The notes: generated by a model not told the origin, from the sequence alone. 64,000 bases of DNA from Variovorax sp. 54 (GCF_002754375.1 NZ_PEFF01000001.1:124001-188000), one strand, 5' to 3'. Positions 48,301-57,882 are shown, counted from the stretch's first letter. Numbers and translations: made by a program.

Positions 48301-51300
48301 ACTCAGCATCCGGTCGAAGGTGACGGCGCTGTTGACGCAGTTGGTGTCGGAGCCGGTCGGGTTGATGTCGCGCGCCAGCGGGACCGCGTCGCCGTGCGCC
48401 ACGCGCCAGGCATGGCTGTTGCCGCCGGTATTGCCACCCAAGCGCTGGCGCTCCAGCGCGGCACGCTGCGGTGCATTCGCTGCGGGGCCCTTGTCGTTGG
48501 CCGCCGTTGCCGCGCGCTGGACATCGGGCCTGCGCGCCGAGGCGGGCACTGCGCCGCCACCCGTGCCGGGGTCGTCGCTGGAACGTCGCAAGGCGAGCGA
48601 AACCACCGGGTTCAGCGCGGTGTCGGCCGGCACCTCCGCCACCGGCTTCGATGGCGCCTTCGCGACGGGCGCATCGGCCCCGACCGGCGGTGTCGCGCGC
48701 ACCGGCGGCACCCGCCCACCGCTGTTCAACGGAGCGACAGCGGCATTGACCGGGGCGTCGGCCGGCAGCGACGAGACTTCGCGGAAGTCGGTCAGGGCGT
48801 CCTTCTTTCCGGCGGCCGGCAGCATGTGGGCGGGCGTGCGCGCATTGCCGGATGCCGCGACATCCCCGCCCGGCGTCCCGTTCGTCACGTGGCTGGCGGG
48901 CACGGCGTCAGGGCCGCCCTTGCCGGCAAGCCACTTCTTGAACGCGTTGTAGCCACCCTGAGTGCCGCGCACAGCCACCCCCGTGGCAAAGCCGCCCGCG
49001 TTCAGGCCGAGCATGCCCAGCTGCTGGTTGCGCTCGGAGGGGGTCATGTGGTCCCAGTTCTCCATCAGATAGCGCGCGCCTTCCTCGAAGGCATAGACAC
49101 TGCCGACGGTCAGCGGCACCGCCGCCGTCGAGGCAGGCTTTCCCCAGGCCTTGGCGCTCTGCAGGTAGCGATTGGCATCCGCAAGGTGGCCCTCGGCCGC
49201 CGCCCCTGTGGCGCTGTTGGCCGACTTGAAGGCCCTGCCGGCGCGCACCGTCTGCATGGCCGCCCGGGTGGATGCACCGACCACCGGCACGCTGAATGCA
49301 GACAGGCCCAGATTCAACCAGTCCAGGCGTGCCTGCGTGTTCGTGAGGGGGTTCACGCTCTGCCCGTGGTCGGCCTGCCGGACCAGGCTTTGCCGCGAGG
49401 TCTCGACGCCGTAGCCGGCCGTGAGCACGGTGAGCGAACCTGCCGCGAGCATCATGCCAGGGCCCACCAGCGTCCCGAACGAGCCCACGGTCAGCACCAC
49501 GCCGGCGACGAGCCCGACGCCGCCCGCGATCCAGTCGAGCTTGTAGCGGCGCCGCGCGGATTCAAAGCCGGTCTCGGTGCGCGCGTCGCCGCTGAACAGC
49601 TCGACGTTGCCCTTGTCGTCGACCGAGAACTTGCCGTCTTTCGCCGTCACGAGGTTGACGTCTTCCACCGGCAGGCTGTTGTTGGCCCGGTAGTCGTCAA
49701 GGTCGTCGTAGCGCCAGGCTTGCTCGTCGACGAATTTCACCTGCCCCGGCTTGTCCCGGCTCTCCACCTTGAACAGGGCCGTCTTGACAATGCCCCCCTT
49801 GTCGCCGTCGAGTGCATAGACCACCGGGAGCACCGTCACGCGGGCCTTGTCGCCGCCGGTCTCCACCAGCTTGTCCACCACCTTGTCCAGCATCTCCCGC
49901 TGTTCCCTGGGCAGGTTGCCGAACAGGTTCTGGGTCTGGCGGATCCTTGCGTTGTCTGCGGCGGTTTCACCGTCGAGCGGTTTTTCGGGGCCCCAGCCCA
50001 GTGCCAGCGCCACCTCGTTCTCCAGGTGCAGGCGGCTTTGCATCTGCATCGGCTCGGGACCGTATTGCAGATAGTGGCTGTTGATGATGGACTGCGCCAT
50101 CACCTGCGGATTTTTCTCGAACAGGCTGTAGAGCGCACGCGGGTCCTGGAACTTGTCGGGCGTGAGGTTCTGCGAAATGAAGCTCTTCTCGCGCGCAATC
50201 GCACTGTCCGCGGCGCCGGCCACGTGGTTGACGTCGGCGACATTCATCTGGAGCCTGGCATCCTGCAGCGCCGTCCAGGTGGCCGAGCCGGTCTCGGCCA
50301 AGGTCGGGTTCGCACTCTTCCATTGGTCGTGGGCCGTCTGTGCCTGGCCCAGGTCGCGCTTTGCGGTGTCGACCAGAAACTTGTTGCGCGAATCGATCCA
50401 GTCCTTGCGTGCCAGCTCCGCCTTGTCGCGCGACTTGTCCGCCGTGACCGTCGGCAACTCGGCATAGCAATACGCGGTGCGCCCCGCGCGTTCGTCGGCT
50501 TGGTAGATCTGGCGATTGCGGTTGTCCGTCTGCCAGGCGAGCACGGCATTCACCGCCGTCTGTTCGTTCTGGGCGATCTGCACGCGCGACTTGGCGTCCG
50601 CGAGATCGTTGCCGAGCTTGGCTCGGTCGCCGGTCGCTGCGTCGTAGGCCGTCTGCGCCTTGTCCCTTGCGGCAATGGCATCGACCACGCCCTGGTCCAC
50701 GGTCTTCTTGCGCGGTGCCAGGTCGTCGTTCATGCGCAGGGTCGGCACGGGCTTTCCGTCGGGGCCCGGTGGCAGCAGCGCATTTTCTGCGGGCGGTGCT
50801 TCCGCCGCCGCCTTGGCCAGTGCGGCACTGACTTCGTTGCGGGCGTCGTTGGCTTTCGCAAGCCGCCCGCCGCCCGTGTCCGAGGTCTGCCACACGTGGG
50901 CAGCGACAGGGTTCATTTCGTAGGTGCCGGCCTTCACCACGAAATTGCGCATGCGTCCGTCGATGGGCGACTCCTGCACACCCACGCGCTTGGAGTCCTT
51001 CTTGATCGTGACGATGTAGCCGCCGCCACAAGGGTTGGTCTCGATCTTCACGTCGTCCGGCGAGAGGCCCTCCGGCAAGGTCTTGGGATCGGCCTTGCCG
51101 TCGGCGCCGCGCCGGATCCCCGCCGTGGGGTCGTAGTTCTGGGGATAGACCTGGTCGCTGTGGGTTTCCCCGTCCTGTCTGTACATCCCCAGTTGGGGCT
51201 TGGCGAATGTCGTCTTTTCCAACCGGTATTGCGCTGCCCGGAAGTCGCGCTTCGCGTCGATCAGCTCGATCTGCGTTTCCTTGTCGCGCACCGTGAGCTT

Positions 51301-53508
51301 CAGGGTGTCGAGTTCGCCCAGCACCTTGTCGCGCGCCGCCTTTTCCTCGGGCGTGTTGGGCTGCGGGAGCTTGCGGTATTCCTCGTCCTTGGCCTTGAAC
51401 GCGTTGCGCGCGTCGGGCAGTTGCTTGTCGCGCAGGTCCTTCTCCTGCTCCGGCGTCATCGAAGGGGTCCACGCAACGTCCTGGCTCTGCGCCTTGCGCG
51501 CTGCCTCGCGCAGCATTTCGAGCCGGGCCTCGTCCACCGGCTTGCCGGCCGCCTGGTCGCGTTCGGCGCCGCGCAGTTCCTGCATCGCCTTCATGGCGTT
51601 GAAGGCGGCTTGCGCGTTGTATTGCTTCTCGACCAGTTCACCCAGCTGCAACGGCGTGGGGGGCGTGGCCACCGGCCCGACGAAGCCCGCAGGGCGCGGC
51701 CCTGCATCGACGTTGGCATAGGCGGCAGCCAGTGCCTTGTTGGCATCCAGGAGGCGATTGTTGATTCCGTCCGCGTCGGCGTAGCGGGACGCATCGAGCT
51801 TGGGTGCGCCGCCATCGGCACCGGGATACAGGTCGCTCACGACGCCGCGCAGCGCGTTGTCGGTCTGGCCGGCGCGCGTCGTGGCCGCATCGCGCTTTTC
51901 CTTCGCGGCAAACAGGCGGTTCGTGATCGGGTCCAGCTCCGTTTTCTTGTTGCCATCGACGTAGTAGCGCTTGCCGTCGATCAGCTGGACCTTCTTGCCC
52001 TCTTCGTTGTCGGGCTTGGCCCGGAACGCCGGGTCGTAGCCCTCCATCCTGACGGTCTTGGTCGTCTCCTTGCCGCCGTCGCGCTCGGTCACTTCATAGG
52101 TGCCGGGCCGCTGGGTGGCTTCCGCGTTCCAGGCCGCTTCCGCGTCGGTGTACTCCGTCGCGGCGTCGCGCAGGTCGACCTTGGCGGCCTGGTCGTCCCG
52201 GAAGGCATGGATGTGGCGCAGCGCCCCCTGCGCCTGGCGTAGCGCGGTGTCGGCCTCGTCGATCTTCTTCTTGTCGCCACCGGCCAGCGCCTTCTGGTAC
52301 TTGTCTTCGAAGTCCTGCACCTGCAGGTCGGCCGCGCGCGCTTCGTAGTCGGTGTTGACGGCGCCGAAGACTTCGGCCTTGGGGTCGGTGCCTGTCGGAT
52401 CGTCCGGGTGGTGGCCGCCGAAGGTCTCGACAAGCCCTTTGTATTTCGCCTCCGCCTGGTCCGATGCGGCGCCAAGCTGCGCCGCTTTGGCCCGGGCGTT
52501 TTCCCGCGCCGTGAACCGGCTGTCGCTGGTGATCGGACCATCGCCGTAGGTCGCGACATCCGCCTTGGCCTTGGCGGCCGCGTCCGCCGCCTTGCCCGCC
52601 TCGGTGCGTGCATCGGCAATCTGCTGCTTGCCGGACTGGTTGACGTCGTATTGCTCGCTGCGCAGTTGCCGGACTTCGGGCGACTCGGCCTGCACGCTGT
52701 CGCGCACCTCGGCAACGCTCTTTGCCATCTCCTTGGGCACGAACAGGCCGCCTGCCACGACCTCCTGGTTGACCCGTTCCCCTTCCTGGGCGATGGCCGC
52801 CTGCGGGTCCTTGCCCTGGGCCTGCGCCTTCAGCCCGGCCGTGCGCATGTCCTGTTGGGCGGCTTCCAGCCAGTCGCTGAACGCTGCGTTGCGTGCGCTC
52901 TCCTGCGCCGGCGTGGCCTTGTCGCCCTTCGCCTGTGCATCGAACACAGGCTTGGCGGCATCCTGGAGCTTCTGGAGGGCGGCCTTGGTTCCTGCGCTGG
53001 GCGGTGGCGGCGGCTCGGCGCCCGGCTGAGCCGCCGGTGCCTCGTAGAGTGCATTGAGTTTCTGCGCCGCAGTCACCTCGCTCTGCGCGGCGCGCGTCGC
53101 GTCCGACGGATTGCCCTTGGCGCGGCTCTGGCACACGTCGTCCAGCTTGCTGGCCGCCAGGGTCGATTCCTTGCTGCTCAGATTGGACGCAGCCTCTTTC
53201 TTCAGCGCATCGAGTTCGTCGGTCTTGGCCTGCGCGCGCGCCTTCTGCGCTTCGGCCTGGTCGGCTTCGGCCTTGCTCTGCGCGGCCTTGAGCTCGGCCG
53301 CCTCGGCGGCCTTTCTTTGCGCCTCCGCTTTCTTGCGGGCCTCTTCCGCCAGGCGCAGAGCCTCGGCCGCCTTGCGCGCGGCCTCTTCGGCGATCCGGCG
53401 TGCTTCGGCTTCGGCGGCGCGCCGCGCGTCTTCGGCGGCACGCGCGGCGGCCATCTGATCGAGGACGGACTGCGATGGGCCTGAAGATGAAACGGCAGCT
53501 GCGACCAT
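45310..53508 (-). CDS. 2732-residue T3SS-linked protein with internal papain-fold toxin-like domain and C-terminal LysM-like domain
   Basis: First gene after sctU on the same strand (63-base gap, Shine-Dalgarno ggagg 3 bases before the ATG). Residues about 20-130 are an Ala/Glu/Lys coiled coil; further helical, Asp/Lys-rich sequence runs to ~1300. Hydrophobic segments at about 1326-1366 (GGVGLVAGVVLTVGSFGTLV) and ~1500 resemble DUF4781-type proteins. Residues ~1705-1830 look like a papain-fold toxin/glutamine deamidase: C1724 (DTNCVNSAV), H1798 (GEAHVVNF), D1813 (ELIDAQAG). Near the end come a helical hydrophobic region, a Pro/Thr/Ser linker (~2584-2636) and a LysM-like module (TLWGISEHNEQTLL... 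LFNLNP... LNGWQIEV). No signal peptide. Probably an effector, translocator or secreted scaffold; domain names rest on motif reading. Confidence 0.8.
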   Translation of the reverse strand: MVAAAVSSSGPSQSVLDQMAAARAAEDARRAAEAEARRIAEEAARKAAEALRLAEEARKKAEAQRKAAEAAELKAAQSKAEADQAEAQKARAQAKTDELDALKKEAASNLSSKESTLAASKLDDVCQSRAKGNPSDATRAAQSEVTAAQKLNALYEAPAAQPGAEPPPPPSAGTKAALQKLQDAAKPVFDAQAKGDKATPAQESARNAAFSDWLEAAQQDMRTAGLKAQAQGKDPQAAIAQEGERVNQEVVAGGLFVPKEMAKSVAEVRDSVQAESPEVRQLRSEQYDVNQSGKQQIADARTEAGKAADAAAKAKADVATYGDGPITSDSRFTARENARAKAAQLGAASDQAEAKYKGLVETFGGHHPDDPTGTDPKAEVFGAVNTDYEARAADLQVQDFEDKYQKALAGGDKKKIDEADTALRQAQGALRHIHAFRDDQAAKVDLRDAATEYTDAEAAWNAEATQRPGTYEVTERDGGKETTKTVRMEGYDPAFRAKPDNEEGKKVQLIDGKRYYVDGNKKTELDPITNRLFAAKEKRDAATTRAGQTDNALRGVVSDLYPGADGGAPKLDASRYADADGINNRLLDANKALAAAYANVDAGPRPAGFVGPVATPPTPLQLGELVEKQYNAQAAFNAMKAMQELRGAERDQAAGKPVDEARLEMLREAARKAQSQDVAWTPSMTPEQEKDLRDKQLPDARNAFKAKDEEYRKLPQPNTPEEKAARDKVLGELDTLKLTVRDKETQIELIDAKRDFRAAQYRLEKTTFAKPQLGMYRQDGETHSDQVYPQNYDPTAGIRRGADGKADPKTLPEGLSPDDVKIETNPCGGGYIVTIKKDSKRVGVQESPIDGRMRNFVVKAGTYEMNPVAAHVWQTSDTGGGRLAKANDARNEVSAALAKAAAEAPPAENALLPPGPDGKPVPTLRMNDDLAPRKKTVDQGVVDAIAARDKAQTAYDAATGDRAKLGNDLADAKSRVQIAQNEQTAVNAVLAWQTDNRNRQIYQADERAGRTAYCYAELPTVTADKSRDKAELARKDWIDSRNKFLVDTAKRDLGQAQTAHDQWKSANPTLAETGSATWTALQDARLQMNVADVNHVAGAADSAIAREKSFISQNLTPDKFQDPRALYSLFEKNPQVMAQSIINSHYLQYGPEPMQMQSRLHLENEVALALGWGPEKPLDGETAADNARIRQTQNLFGNLPREQREMLDKVVDKLVETGGDKARVTVLPVVYALDGDKGGIVKTALFKVESRDKPGQVKFVDEQAWRYDDLDDYRANNSLPVEDVNLVTAKDGKFSVDDKGNVELFSGDARTETGFESARRRYKLDWIAGGVGLVAGVVLTVGSFGTLVGPGMMLAAGSLTVLTAGYGVETSRQSLVRQADHGQSVNPLTNTQARLDWLNLGLSAFSVPVVGASTRAAMQTVRAGRAFKSANSATGAAAEGHLADANRYLQSAKAWGKPASTAAVPLTVGSVYAFEEGARYLMENWDHMTPSERNQQLGMLGLNAGGFATGVAVRGTQGGYNAFKKWLAGKGGPDAVPASHVTNGTPGGDVAASGNARTPAHMLPAAGKKDALTDFREVSSLPADAPVNAAVAPLNSGGRVPPVRATPPVGADAPVAKAPSKPVAEVPADTALNPVVSLALRRSSDDPGTGGGAVPASARRPDVQRAATAANDKGPAANAPQRAALERQRLGGNTGGNSHAWRVAHGDAVPLARDINPTGSDTNCVNSAVTFDRMLSAPGIKMQAVPSGPKTWAQILALYGDAPLSSFGSSREAGAAMSALPDGSRGFVFMGDPNGEAHVVNFVRRGGRTELIDAQAGRLVDSFDAADVKVMVTHEGGQPRVDQTVLSGPRLARFLDASADKVPANGPQGRLAGTPANGGRPGFDADGVPKPPTTSGRPDWEGTAAHVGDLFARQRAAADPDSTLAPLQPSADETAVTNSLMADPAAGSAERFVFTRLGPRDTFYSKQTPEGKRADMRVPNNRTFDNFPDASATAVREGGGWVQRVKPDPNKLPLNARRKVGADEIVGALHVNGEGQVLPMGIPNARDAAALAATDGVPTWKQGTKGLLSDQPKDALIRAKGMTIIAGGTRVVFEAVKPVFGVPADWAGGRTAGYAGYPLSSFGRAAYLKASQRAKESMAAATRGDRGKADELMDKVISGSGWRGDKIMDAKKIASLRSDVNKVATLGEKFADARRAVPGGPSEKDFQLHTILPTDESALALAPSGYLKGVPGMRDFLGLQGADPAGEFHGQRPSKIRDQLLVRIDRMSADELQRAADPSHPDDSPQAQLLREFPEVQAKFRNTLDERAKMREAHEALYTQLKSMFPDDPDVPGKPHGALYIKVASMLKDKTGIDPQAAESMGGSTNSPNTRLGLVSRRATILVSMNTFVGVAFKPLNAGGGWRTDVGNFADSLSIGTLGANYIYNNKVDKLATIDRTVAEGARAANKSEKEYLNDNPTLKETQTAAKKEKDNWNKYRDFAGGLSAARATAVGLGLLEAGPEILAYGAFAQAGLTLTWVGLQQIPKLRNGAAPHLTKSLKWLAVGAIAIVPAATALYKAFFGTDQQKSDSVVKMVWNGFTGLFEQRPVTPTPTVTPTPSTAKTPSPSATTPSPSATATTPPPTTTPPPTTTTPPPSGKPTPILVTVDGNDPDTATLWGISEHNEQTLLTPLQLGEARREGGEVRVINEALSQLFNLNPRFDRRLMDGVASNVAGDPDTLLNGWQIEVGQRPAT
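45595..45760. repeat. Low-complexity repeat encoding Pro/Thr/Ser linker
   Basis: Imperfect tandem units of ggtgtcgtcg / gtggtcgg type on the plus strand (antisense to the gene), encoding TPTPT, TPSPSATT and TPPPTTT motifs. Translates as a flexible spacer before the LysM-like domain. Confidence 0.65.
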
Positions 53509-53571
53509 GGGACCTCCGGATATGAACGGGTTCAGACAAAGAAGAAAGACGGCGGGCGTGCGGCCATGGCG

Positions 53572-54603
53572 TCACCCCTGCCCCTGCGCCCAGCGCAGGA
53601 GCGTGGCCACGGGCGCATACAGCGAGCGCGGAATCGGCTGGTCGACCGGCACCTCGGCGTAGATGCGCTCGGCCAGCGACGGCTCGAACTCCATCGGCAC
53701 CAGGCCCTCGCCGGCAAAGCGGCGGATCTGCGCGGCCACCTCGCCCTCGCCGCGCGCGATCACGCGCGGCAGGTCGGTTTCGCCGAGGTACTGCAGGGCC
53801 ACGGCGGTGCGGGCCGAATGGATCACGGCCGAGGCCATGCGCACGCGGTCGCCCAGGCTGGCGTACACGGCCTCGAAGTGGGCGGAGCGGCGGCGCGACT
53901 GGTTGATCGGGTCGCCCTCCACTTCCTTGTATTCCTGGCGGATGTCGTCGATCGACATGCGCTGCTGCTTCATGAACTCGAAGTGCTCGTGGGCGTAGTC
54001 GACCGCGGCCATCAGTGCGTAGATCACCACGGCCCAGCCGAAGGCCACGAGCACCATGTGCGCCGAGGCGGTCATGATCGCGGCCGGGGTCGCGTGGCCG
54101 AGCTTGAGCGAGGTGTCGACGAAGCCGCGCACCACCACGAACATCAGGCCCGCGAGCAGCGCGGTCTTGACGCTCATCTTCAGGAGGTTGATGAGATTGC
54201 GCGTGGAAAAGATGCGCTGCAGGCCCTGCGCCGGGTTCATGCGGCTCACGTCGGGCTTGAGCCGTTCCCACGCGGCCACGCCGCCCACCTGGGCCAGCGA
54301 GCCGACGATGCCGGCCACCGCCGCGATGGCCGTGACAGGCAGCGTGCCCCACACCAGCGCGGCGCCGGTATGCAGCAGCAGCTCCGCAAAGCGGTCGTCG
54401 GGTTGCGTGAGCAGGGGGGTGCTGGTGGCGTGCAGCCACAGCTCGCGCAGCAGGCTGTAGATGGCGCCGCCGCCCAGCCACATGCAGACCACGACCACGG
54501 CGAACACGAGGGTCGAGGCCACGTCGTTGCTGAACACCACTTCGCCGCGCTTGCGCGCATCGCGCAGGCGCTTGGGGGTGGGGTCCTGGTCTTTCTCGGC
54601 CAT
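53572..54603 (-). CDS. sctU: Type III secretion switch protein SctU without NPTH motif
   Basis: 343 residues of the SctU/FlhB family: N-terminal MAEKDQDPTPKRLRDARKRGEV, four membrane helices, and a cytoplasmic domain from about 215 (QRMSIDDIRQEYKEVEGDP, SRRRS). The autocleavage motif NPTH, nearly universal in the family, is replaced by SART (residues 263-266) in ASAVIHSARTAVALQY, while flanking family residues (GETDLPRV, EVPVDQPIPRSLY) are kept. Autoproteolysis is therefore not expected. It follows sctT by 8 bases and is the last structural gene of the cluster in the window. Confidence 0.93.
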   Translation of the reverse strand: MAEKDQDPTPKRLRDARKRGEVVFSNDVASTLVFAVVVVCMWLGGGAIYSLLRELWLHATSTPLLTQPDDRFAELLLHTGAALVWGTLPVTAIAAVAGIVGSLAQVGGVAAWERLKPDVSRMNPAQGLQRIFSTRNLINLLKMSVKTALLAGLMFVVVRGFVDTSLKLGHATPAAIMTASAHMVLVAFGWAVVIYALMAAVDYAHEHFEFMKQQRMSIDDIRQEYKEVEGDPINQSRRRSAHFEAVYASLGDRVRMASAVIHSARTAVALQYLGETDLPRVIARGEGEVAAQIRRFAGEGLVPMEFEPSLAERIYAEVPVDQPIPRSLYAPVATLLRWAQGQG

Positions 54604-54611
54604 GGCGTGCG

Positions 54612-55394
54612 CTAGAGGGTGGCCCGCAGGAAATCGAGCACGCCGTTCTCGGGCCGCAGGAATTCCTGCAGCGACTCGTACACGAAGAAGACGAACAGCA
54701 ACATCATCAGGTGCGCCAGCAGGCTCTTGAGCGGCTGCGAGAACACGAACACGTTGAGCTGCGGTGCCACGCGGCTGATGAGGCCCATGCCCAGCTCGAC
54801 CAGCAGCAGCACAAAGACCACCGGCGACGCGAGCTTGACGATCCACAGGAACAGCGTGTCGCCCTGGCGAACGGCGAACTGCTCGATCACCAGGCCCAGG
54901 TTCGGAAAGAACGAGGCCACGGGCCACAGCCGGTACGAATCGACGATCACGCCCAGCATGGCGAGCAGCCCGCCGGCCGAGACGAACAGCGTGATGACCA
55001 TCCAGCCGAGGAACTCGCCCGTGGGGCCGTTCTCGTGGCCCGCCACGGGGTCGAAGAACGAGGCGTTGCTGGAGCCGGTCTGAAAGTCGATCAGGTCGCC
55101 CACGCTCTGCACGGCCCAGATGAAGATGCCGAAGCCCAGGCCCAGCATGAGGCCGATGAAGGCCTCCTTGCCGGCAATGAGCACCCAGGTGCCGATGGAG
55201 GCCACCGGCATGTCGCCCGCCACCGGCGACATGAAGAGCGCGAGCAGCAACAGCAGGCCGTTGCGCACGGTGCCGGTGATCATGCCGCCCGACAGAAAGG
55301 GCACGACCGCAAAGATCGCGAACAGGCGCGGCAGCGTGAGCACCACCGACGAGAAGAATTTCTCGATGCTGGCGAGTTCGATGGTGGGGTCCAT
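54612..55394 (-). CDS. sctT: Type III secretion export apparatus protein SctT
   Basis: 260 residues, SpaR/YscT/HrcT/FliR family, about six membrane helices. Family marks are GKEAFIGLMLGLGFGIFIWAVQSVGDLIDFQTG and the long hydrophobic LASPVVFVLLLVELGMGLISRVAPQLNVFVFSQPLK near the C-terminus. It follows sctO with a 21-base gap, the same neighbour order as hrpB7-hrcT in Hrp2 clusters. Confidence 0.94.
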   Translation of the reverse strand: MDPTIELASIEKFFSSVVLTLPRLFAIFAVVPFLSGGMITGTVRNGLLLLLALFMSPVAGDMPVASIGTWVLIAGKEAFIGLMLGLGFGIFIWAVQSVGDLIDFQTGSSNASFFDPVAGHENGPTGEFLGWMVITLFVSAGGLLAMLGVIVDSYRLWPVASFFPNLGLVIEQFAVRQGDTLFLWIVKLASPVVFVLLLVELGMGLISRVAPQLNVFVFSQPLKSLLAHLMMLLFVFFVYESLQEFLRPENGVLDFLRATL

Positions 55395-55415
55395 GGGCTG
55401 TGCCTGTCCTTCTGC

Positions 55416-55904
55416 CTAGGCCGGGCGCCGTGCGGCCCAGGCCTGCGAGGCGCTTTCCTCGGCCGCCTCGTCCAGCCGCTGGTCCTGCACGCGCAGCTGC
55501 TCGGTGCGCGCGCGTTGCTGCATCTGCTGCGCCTTCTCTACATCGCCGCTGGCGGCGCGCAGCTTCTGCCGGCTGGCACCGAGCGTCTGCTCGCGCAGTG
55601 CATGCGCCTGCCCGGCCTGCGCCGCAAGCTGGCCGGCCTGGGCGATCTGCGCATCGAGCGCGCCGCTCCAGGCACCGGCATGCCGCAGTTGCGCGACGCT
55701 GCATTGCCCGTGCGACAGCGCGCCGACGGTCGACTGCCAGTGCGCGGCCTTGTTCTGCACCTGCTGCTGCTGCCATGCCTGGGCCTGTTGCAGCTCGGCG
55801 TGGCTCTGCTCGGCGGCCGCGCGGTCGCGTGCGACGACGCCCATGGCGACGGTCTTCTGGCGTTCGCGCACGCCGACCAGCGTCTTCCAGTCGATGCCGC
55901 TCAT
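55416..55904 (-). CDS. sctO: Type III secretion stalk protein SctO (YscO/HrpB7-like)
   Basis: 162-residue, Gln/Ala-rich coiled coil ([40 protein letters not shown]). Sequence conservation in this family is low; size, coiled-coil nature and position between the ATPase and sctT identify it as the central stalk. Its ATG overlaps the sctN stop (ATGA at 55901-55904). Confidence 0.82.
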   Translation of the reverse strand: MSGIDWKTLVGVRERQKTVAMGVVARDRAAAEQSHAELQQAQAWQQQQVQNKAAHWQSTVGALSHGQCSVAQLRHAGAWSGALDAQIAQAGQLAAQAGQAHALREQTLGASRQKLRAASGDVEKAQQMQQRARTEQLRVQDQRLDEAAEESASQAWAARRPA

Positions 55905-57247
55905 CGCGCCACCTCCGCGCCCTCGCCCACCTGCAGCAGCTGGGCGAGCGACTGTTCGTAGGGCAGGCTCATGCCCGGCGGCTGCGACAAAAACGCGAGC
56001 ATCGCCGGCCGCGCGCGGATCGCCTCGTCGGCCAGCGCATCGGCGCCGGGCTTGTACTCGCCGATCTGCACCAGCAGCTCCATCTCCTGGTACTTGGCCA
56101 GCAGGCTGCGGAAATGCGCCGCTGCCGCGCAGTGCTCGCGCGAGGCCACCAGCGGCATCACGCGGCTGATGCTGGCCAGCACGTCGATGGCCGGGTAGCG
56201 GTTGGCCGCCGCGAACTTGCGCGACAGCACGATGTGGCCGTCGAGGATGGAGCGCACCTCCTCGGCAATGGGGTCGTTCTCTTCGTCGCCCTCGGTGAGC
56301 ACCGAGTACACGGCGGTGATGGAGCCGGTCTTGCCCTGCCCCGCGCGCTCCAGCAGCTGCGGCAGCATCGAGAAGATCGACGGCGGGTAGCTGCGCCGCG
56401 TGGGCGGCTCGCCGCTGGCCAGGCCGATCTCGCGCTGCGCGCGCGCAAAGCGCGTGAGCGAATCGACCAGCAGCAGCACCTTCTTGCCCTGGTCGCGAAA
56501 GTGCTCGGCGATGGTGGTCGCCACATAGGCCGACTTGATGCGCTCCATCGGCGGCCGGTCGGAGGTCGACACCACCATCACCGTCTTCGCCAGGCCTTCG
56601 GCGCCCAGGTTGTGCTCGATGAACTCCTTCACCTCGCGCCCGCGTTCGCCGATCAGTGCGATCACGTTCACGTCGGCCGTCGAGCCGCGCGCCAGCATGC
56701 CCAGCAAGGTGCTCTTGCCCACGCCGGGCGGCGCGAACACGCCGACGCGCTGGCCTTCGCCCAGTGTCAGCAGGCTGTCGAGGGCACGGATGCCGGTGGG
56801 CAGCGGCGCGTCGATCATGCGGCGCGCCAGCGGGCTCACGGGCTCGCGGTGCACCGGCAGCTGCATGTGGGTCTTCAGCGGGCCGCGTTCGTCGATGGGC
56901 TGGCCCAGCGCATCGAGCACGCGGCCCAGCAGGCTGGTGCCGACCGGGCACACATGGCCGCGCCCGGTGGGCACCACCTCGGTCAGCGCCGAGATGCCGG
57001 TGATCGGCCCCAGCGGTGTGAGGATGGCGGTGTTGTTGCGAAAGCCCACCACCTCGGCCAGCAGCGGCGGCTCGCCCGGCGTGACCAGCTCGCACAGCTC
57101 GCCCACGTGGGCCTGGATGCCCGAGGCGTCGATCAGCATGCCGACCGCCTTGCTGACACGCCCGCGCATCGCCACCGGCGTGACGCGGCCGAAGGCCTGC
57201 GCCAGGTCGGCGACGACGCCCAGGGCCGCATCGGACACCGGGTTCAT
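55901..57247 (-). CDS. sctN: Type III secretion ATPase SctN
   Basis: 448 residues of the FliI/YscN/HrcN family that unfolds and strips chaperones from export substrates. Walker [11 protein letters not shown] (K178), [12 protein letters not shown], Walker [24 protein letters not shown] and [19 protein letters not shown] are all intact. Start overlaps the sctL stop, end overlaps the sctO start. Confidence 0.97.
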   Translation of the reverse strand: MNPVSDAALGVVADLAQAFGRVTPVAMRGRVSKAVGMLIDASGIQAHVGELCELVTPGEPPLLAEVVGFRNNTAILTPLGPITGISALTEVVPTGRGHVCPVGTSLLGRVLDALGQPIDERGPLKTHMQLPVHREPVSPLARRMIDAPLPTGIRALDSLLTLGEGQRVGVFAPPGVGKSTLLGMLARGSTADVNVIALIGERGREVKEFIEHNLGAEGLAKTVMVVSTSDRPPMERIKSAYVATTIAEHFRDQGKKVLLLVDSLTRFARAQREIGLASGEPPTRRSYPPSIFSMLPQLLERAGQGKTGSITAVYSVLTEGDEENDPIAEEVRSILDGHIVLSRKFAAANRYPAIDVLASISRVMPLVASREHCAAAAHFRSLLAKYQEMELLVQIGEYKPGADALADEAIRARPAMLAFLSQPPGMSLPYEQSLAQLLQVGEGAEVAR

Positions 57248-57882
57248 CGGCCGCCCTCCGCGCCGTCGATGACGCCGCTGCGCTCCACCGCGCGGCGAAA
57301 GGCTTCGAGCTGCGCATCGACGCCGATCTCCAGCACGCCCGATGCGGTCTGCACCACGCAGGCGCCGGCGGGCAGTGCCGCGTCGGCCACGAGGCTCACG
57401 GTCATGGTCCAGTTGGCGTCAGCGCGCAGGCGCGCCAGCACGTCGCGCAAGGTGGCCTCCTGCGCGGGCGCCACGCGCACGGTGATGAAGGGTTCGTGGC
57501 GGATCAGCGTGTCGACGCGCAGCAGCGCCGCCTCGAACAGCGCCGCCGGTTCGGCGTCGGCGACGAACTGGCCCACGGCCTTGACGACGATCTGCGCCAT
57601 GGACGCGCGCAGCGCATGCAGCTGCCGCTCGCTGGCCATGGTGTCGCTCAGCAACTGGCTCGCGTACTCGGCCTTGGCGCGCTGCAGGCCTTCTTCGTAG
57701 CCCTGCCGGCGGCTGGCCTCGGCGTCCTGCACGGCCTGCTGCACGATGCGCCGCGCCTCGCGCCGCGCAGTCTCGACCACGGCCGAGGCGTCGAGCAACG
57801 CGGCGTACTCGTTTTCCTTGAGGACCTTGCGCTCGCTCAGGAGCTGCAGGTTCTCGGTGGTGATCAGAAAAGCCAATCCCAT
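57244..57882 (-). CDS. sctL: Type III secretion ATPase regulator SctL (HrpB5-like)
   Basis: 212 residues, FliH/YscL family. Central helical region [36 protein letters not shown] is the typical stator, and the C-terminal [20 protein letters not shown] domain binds the ATPase. The ATG at 57882 overlaps the end of sctK by 19 bases. Confidence 0.93.
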   Translation of the reverse strand: MGLAFLITTENLQLLSERKVLKENEYAALLDASAVVETARREARRIVQQAVQDAEASRRQGYEEGLQRAKAEYASQLLSDTMASERQLHALRASMAQIVVKAVGQFVADAEPAALFEAALLRVDTLIRHEPFITVRVAPAQEATLRDVLARLRADANWTMTVSLVADAALPAGACVVQTASGVLEIGVDAQLEAFRRAVERSGVIDGAEGGR

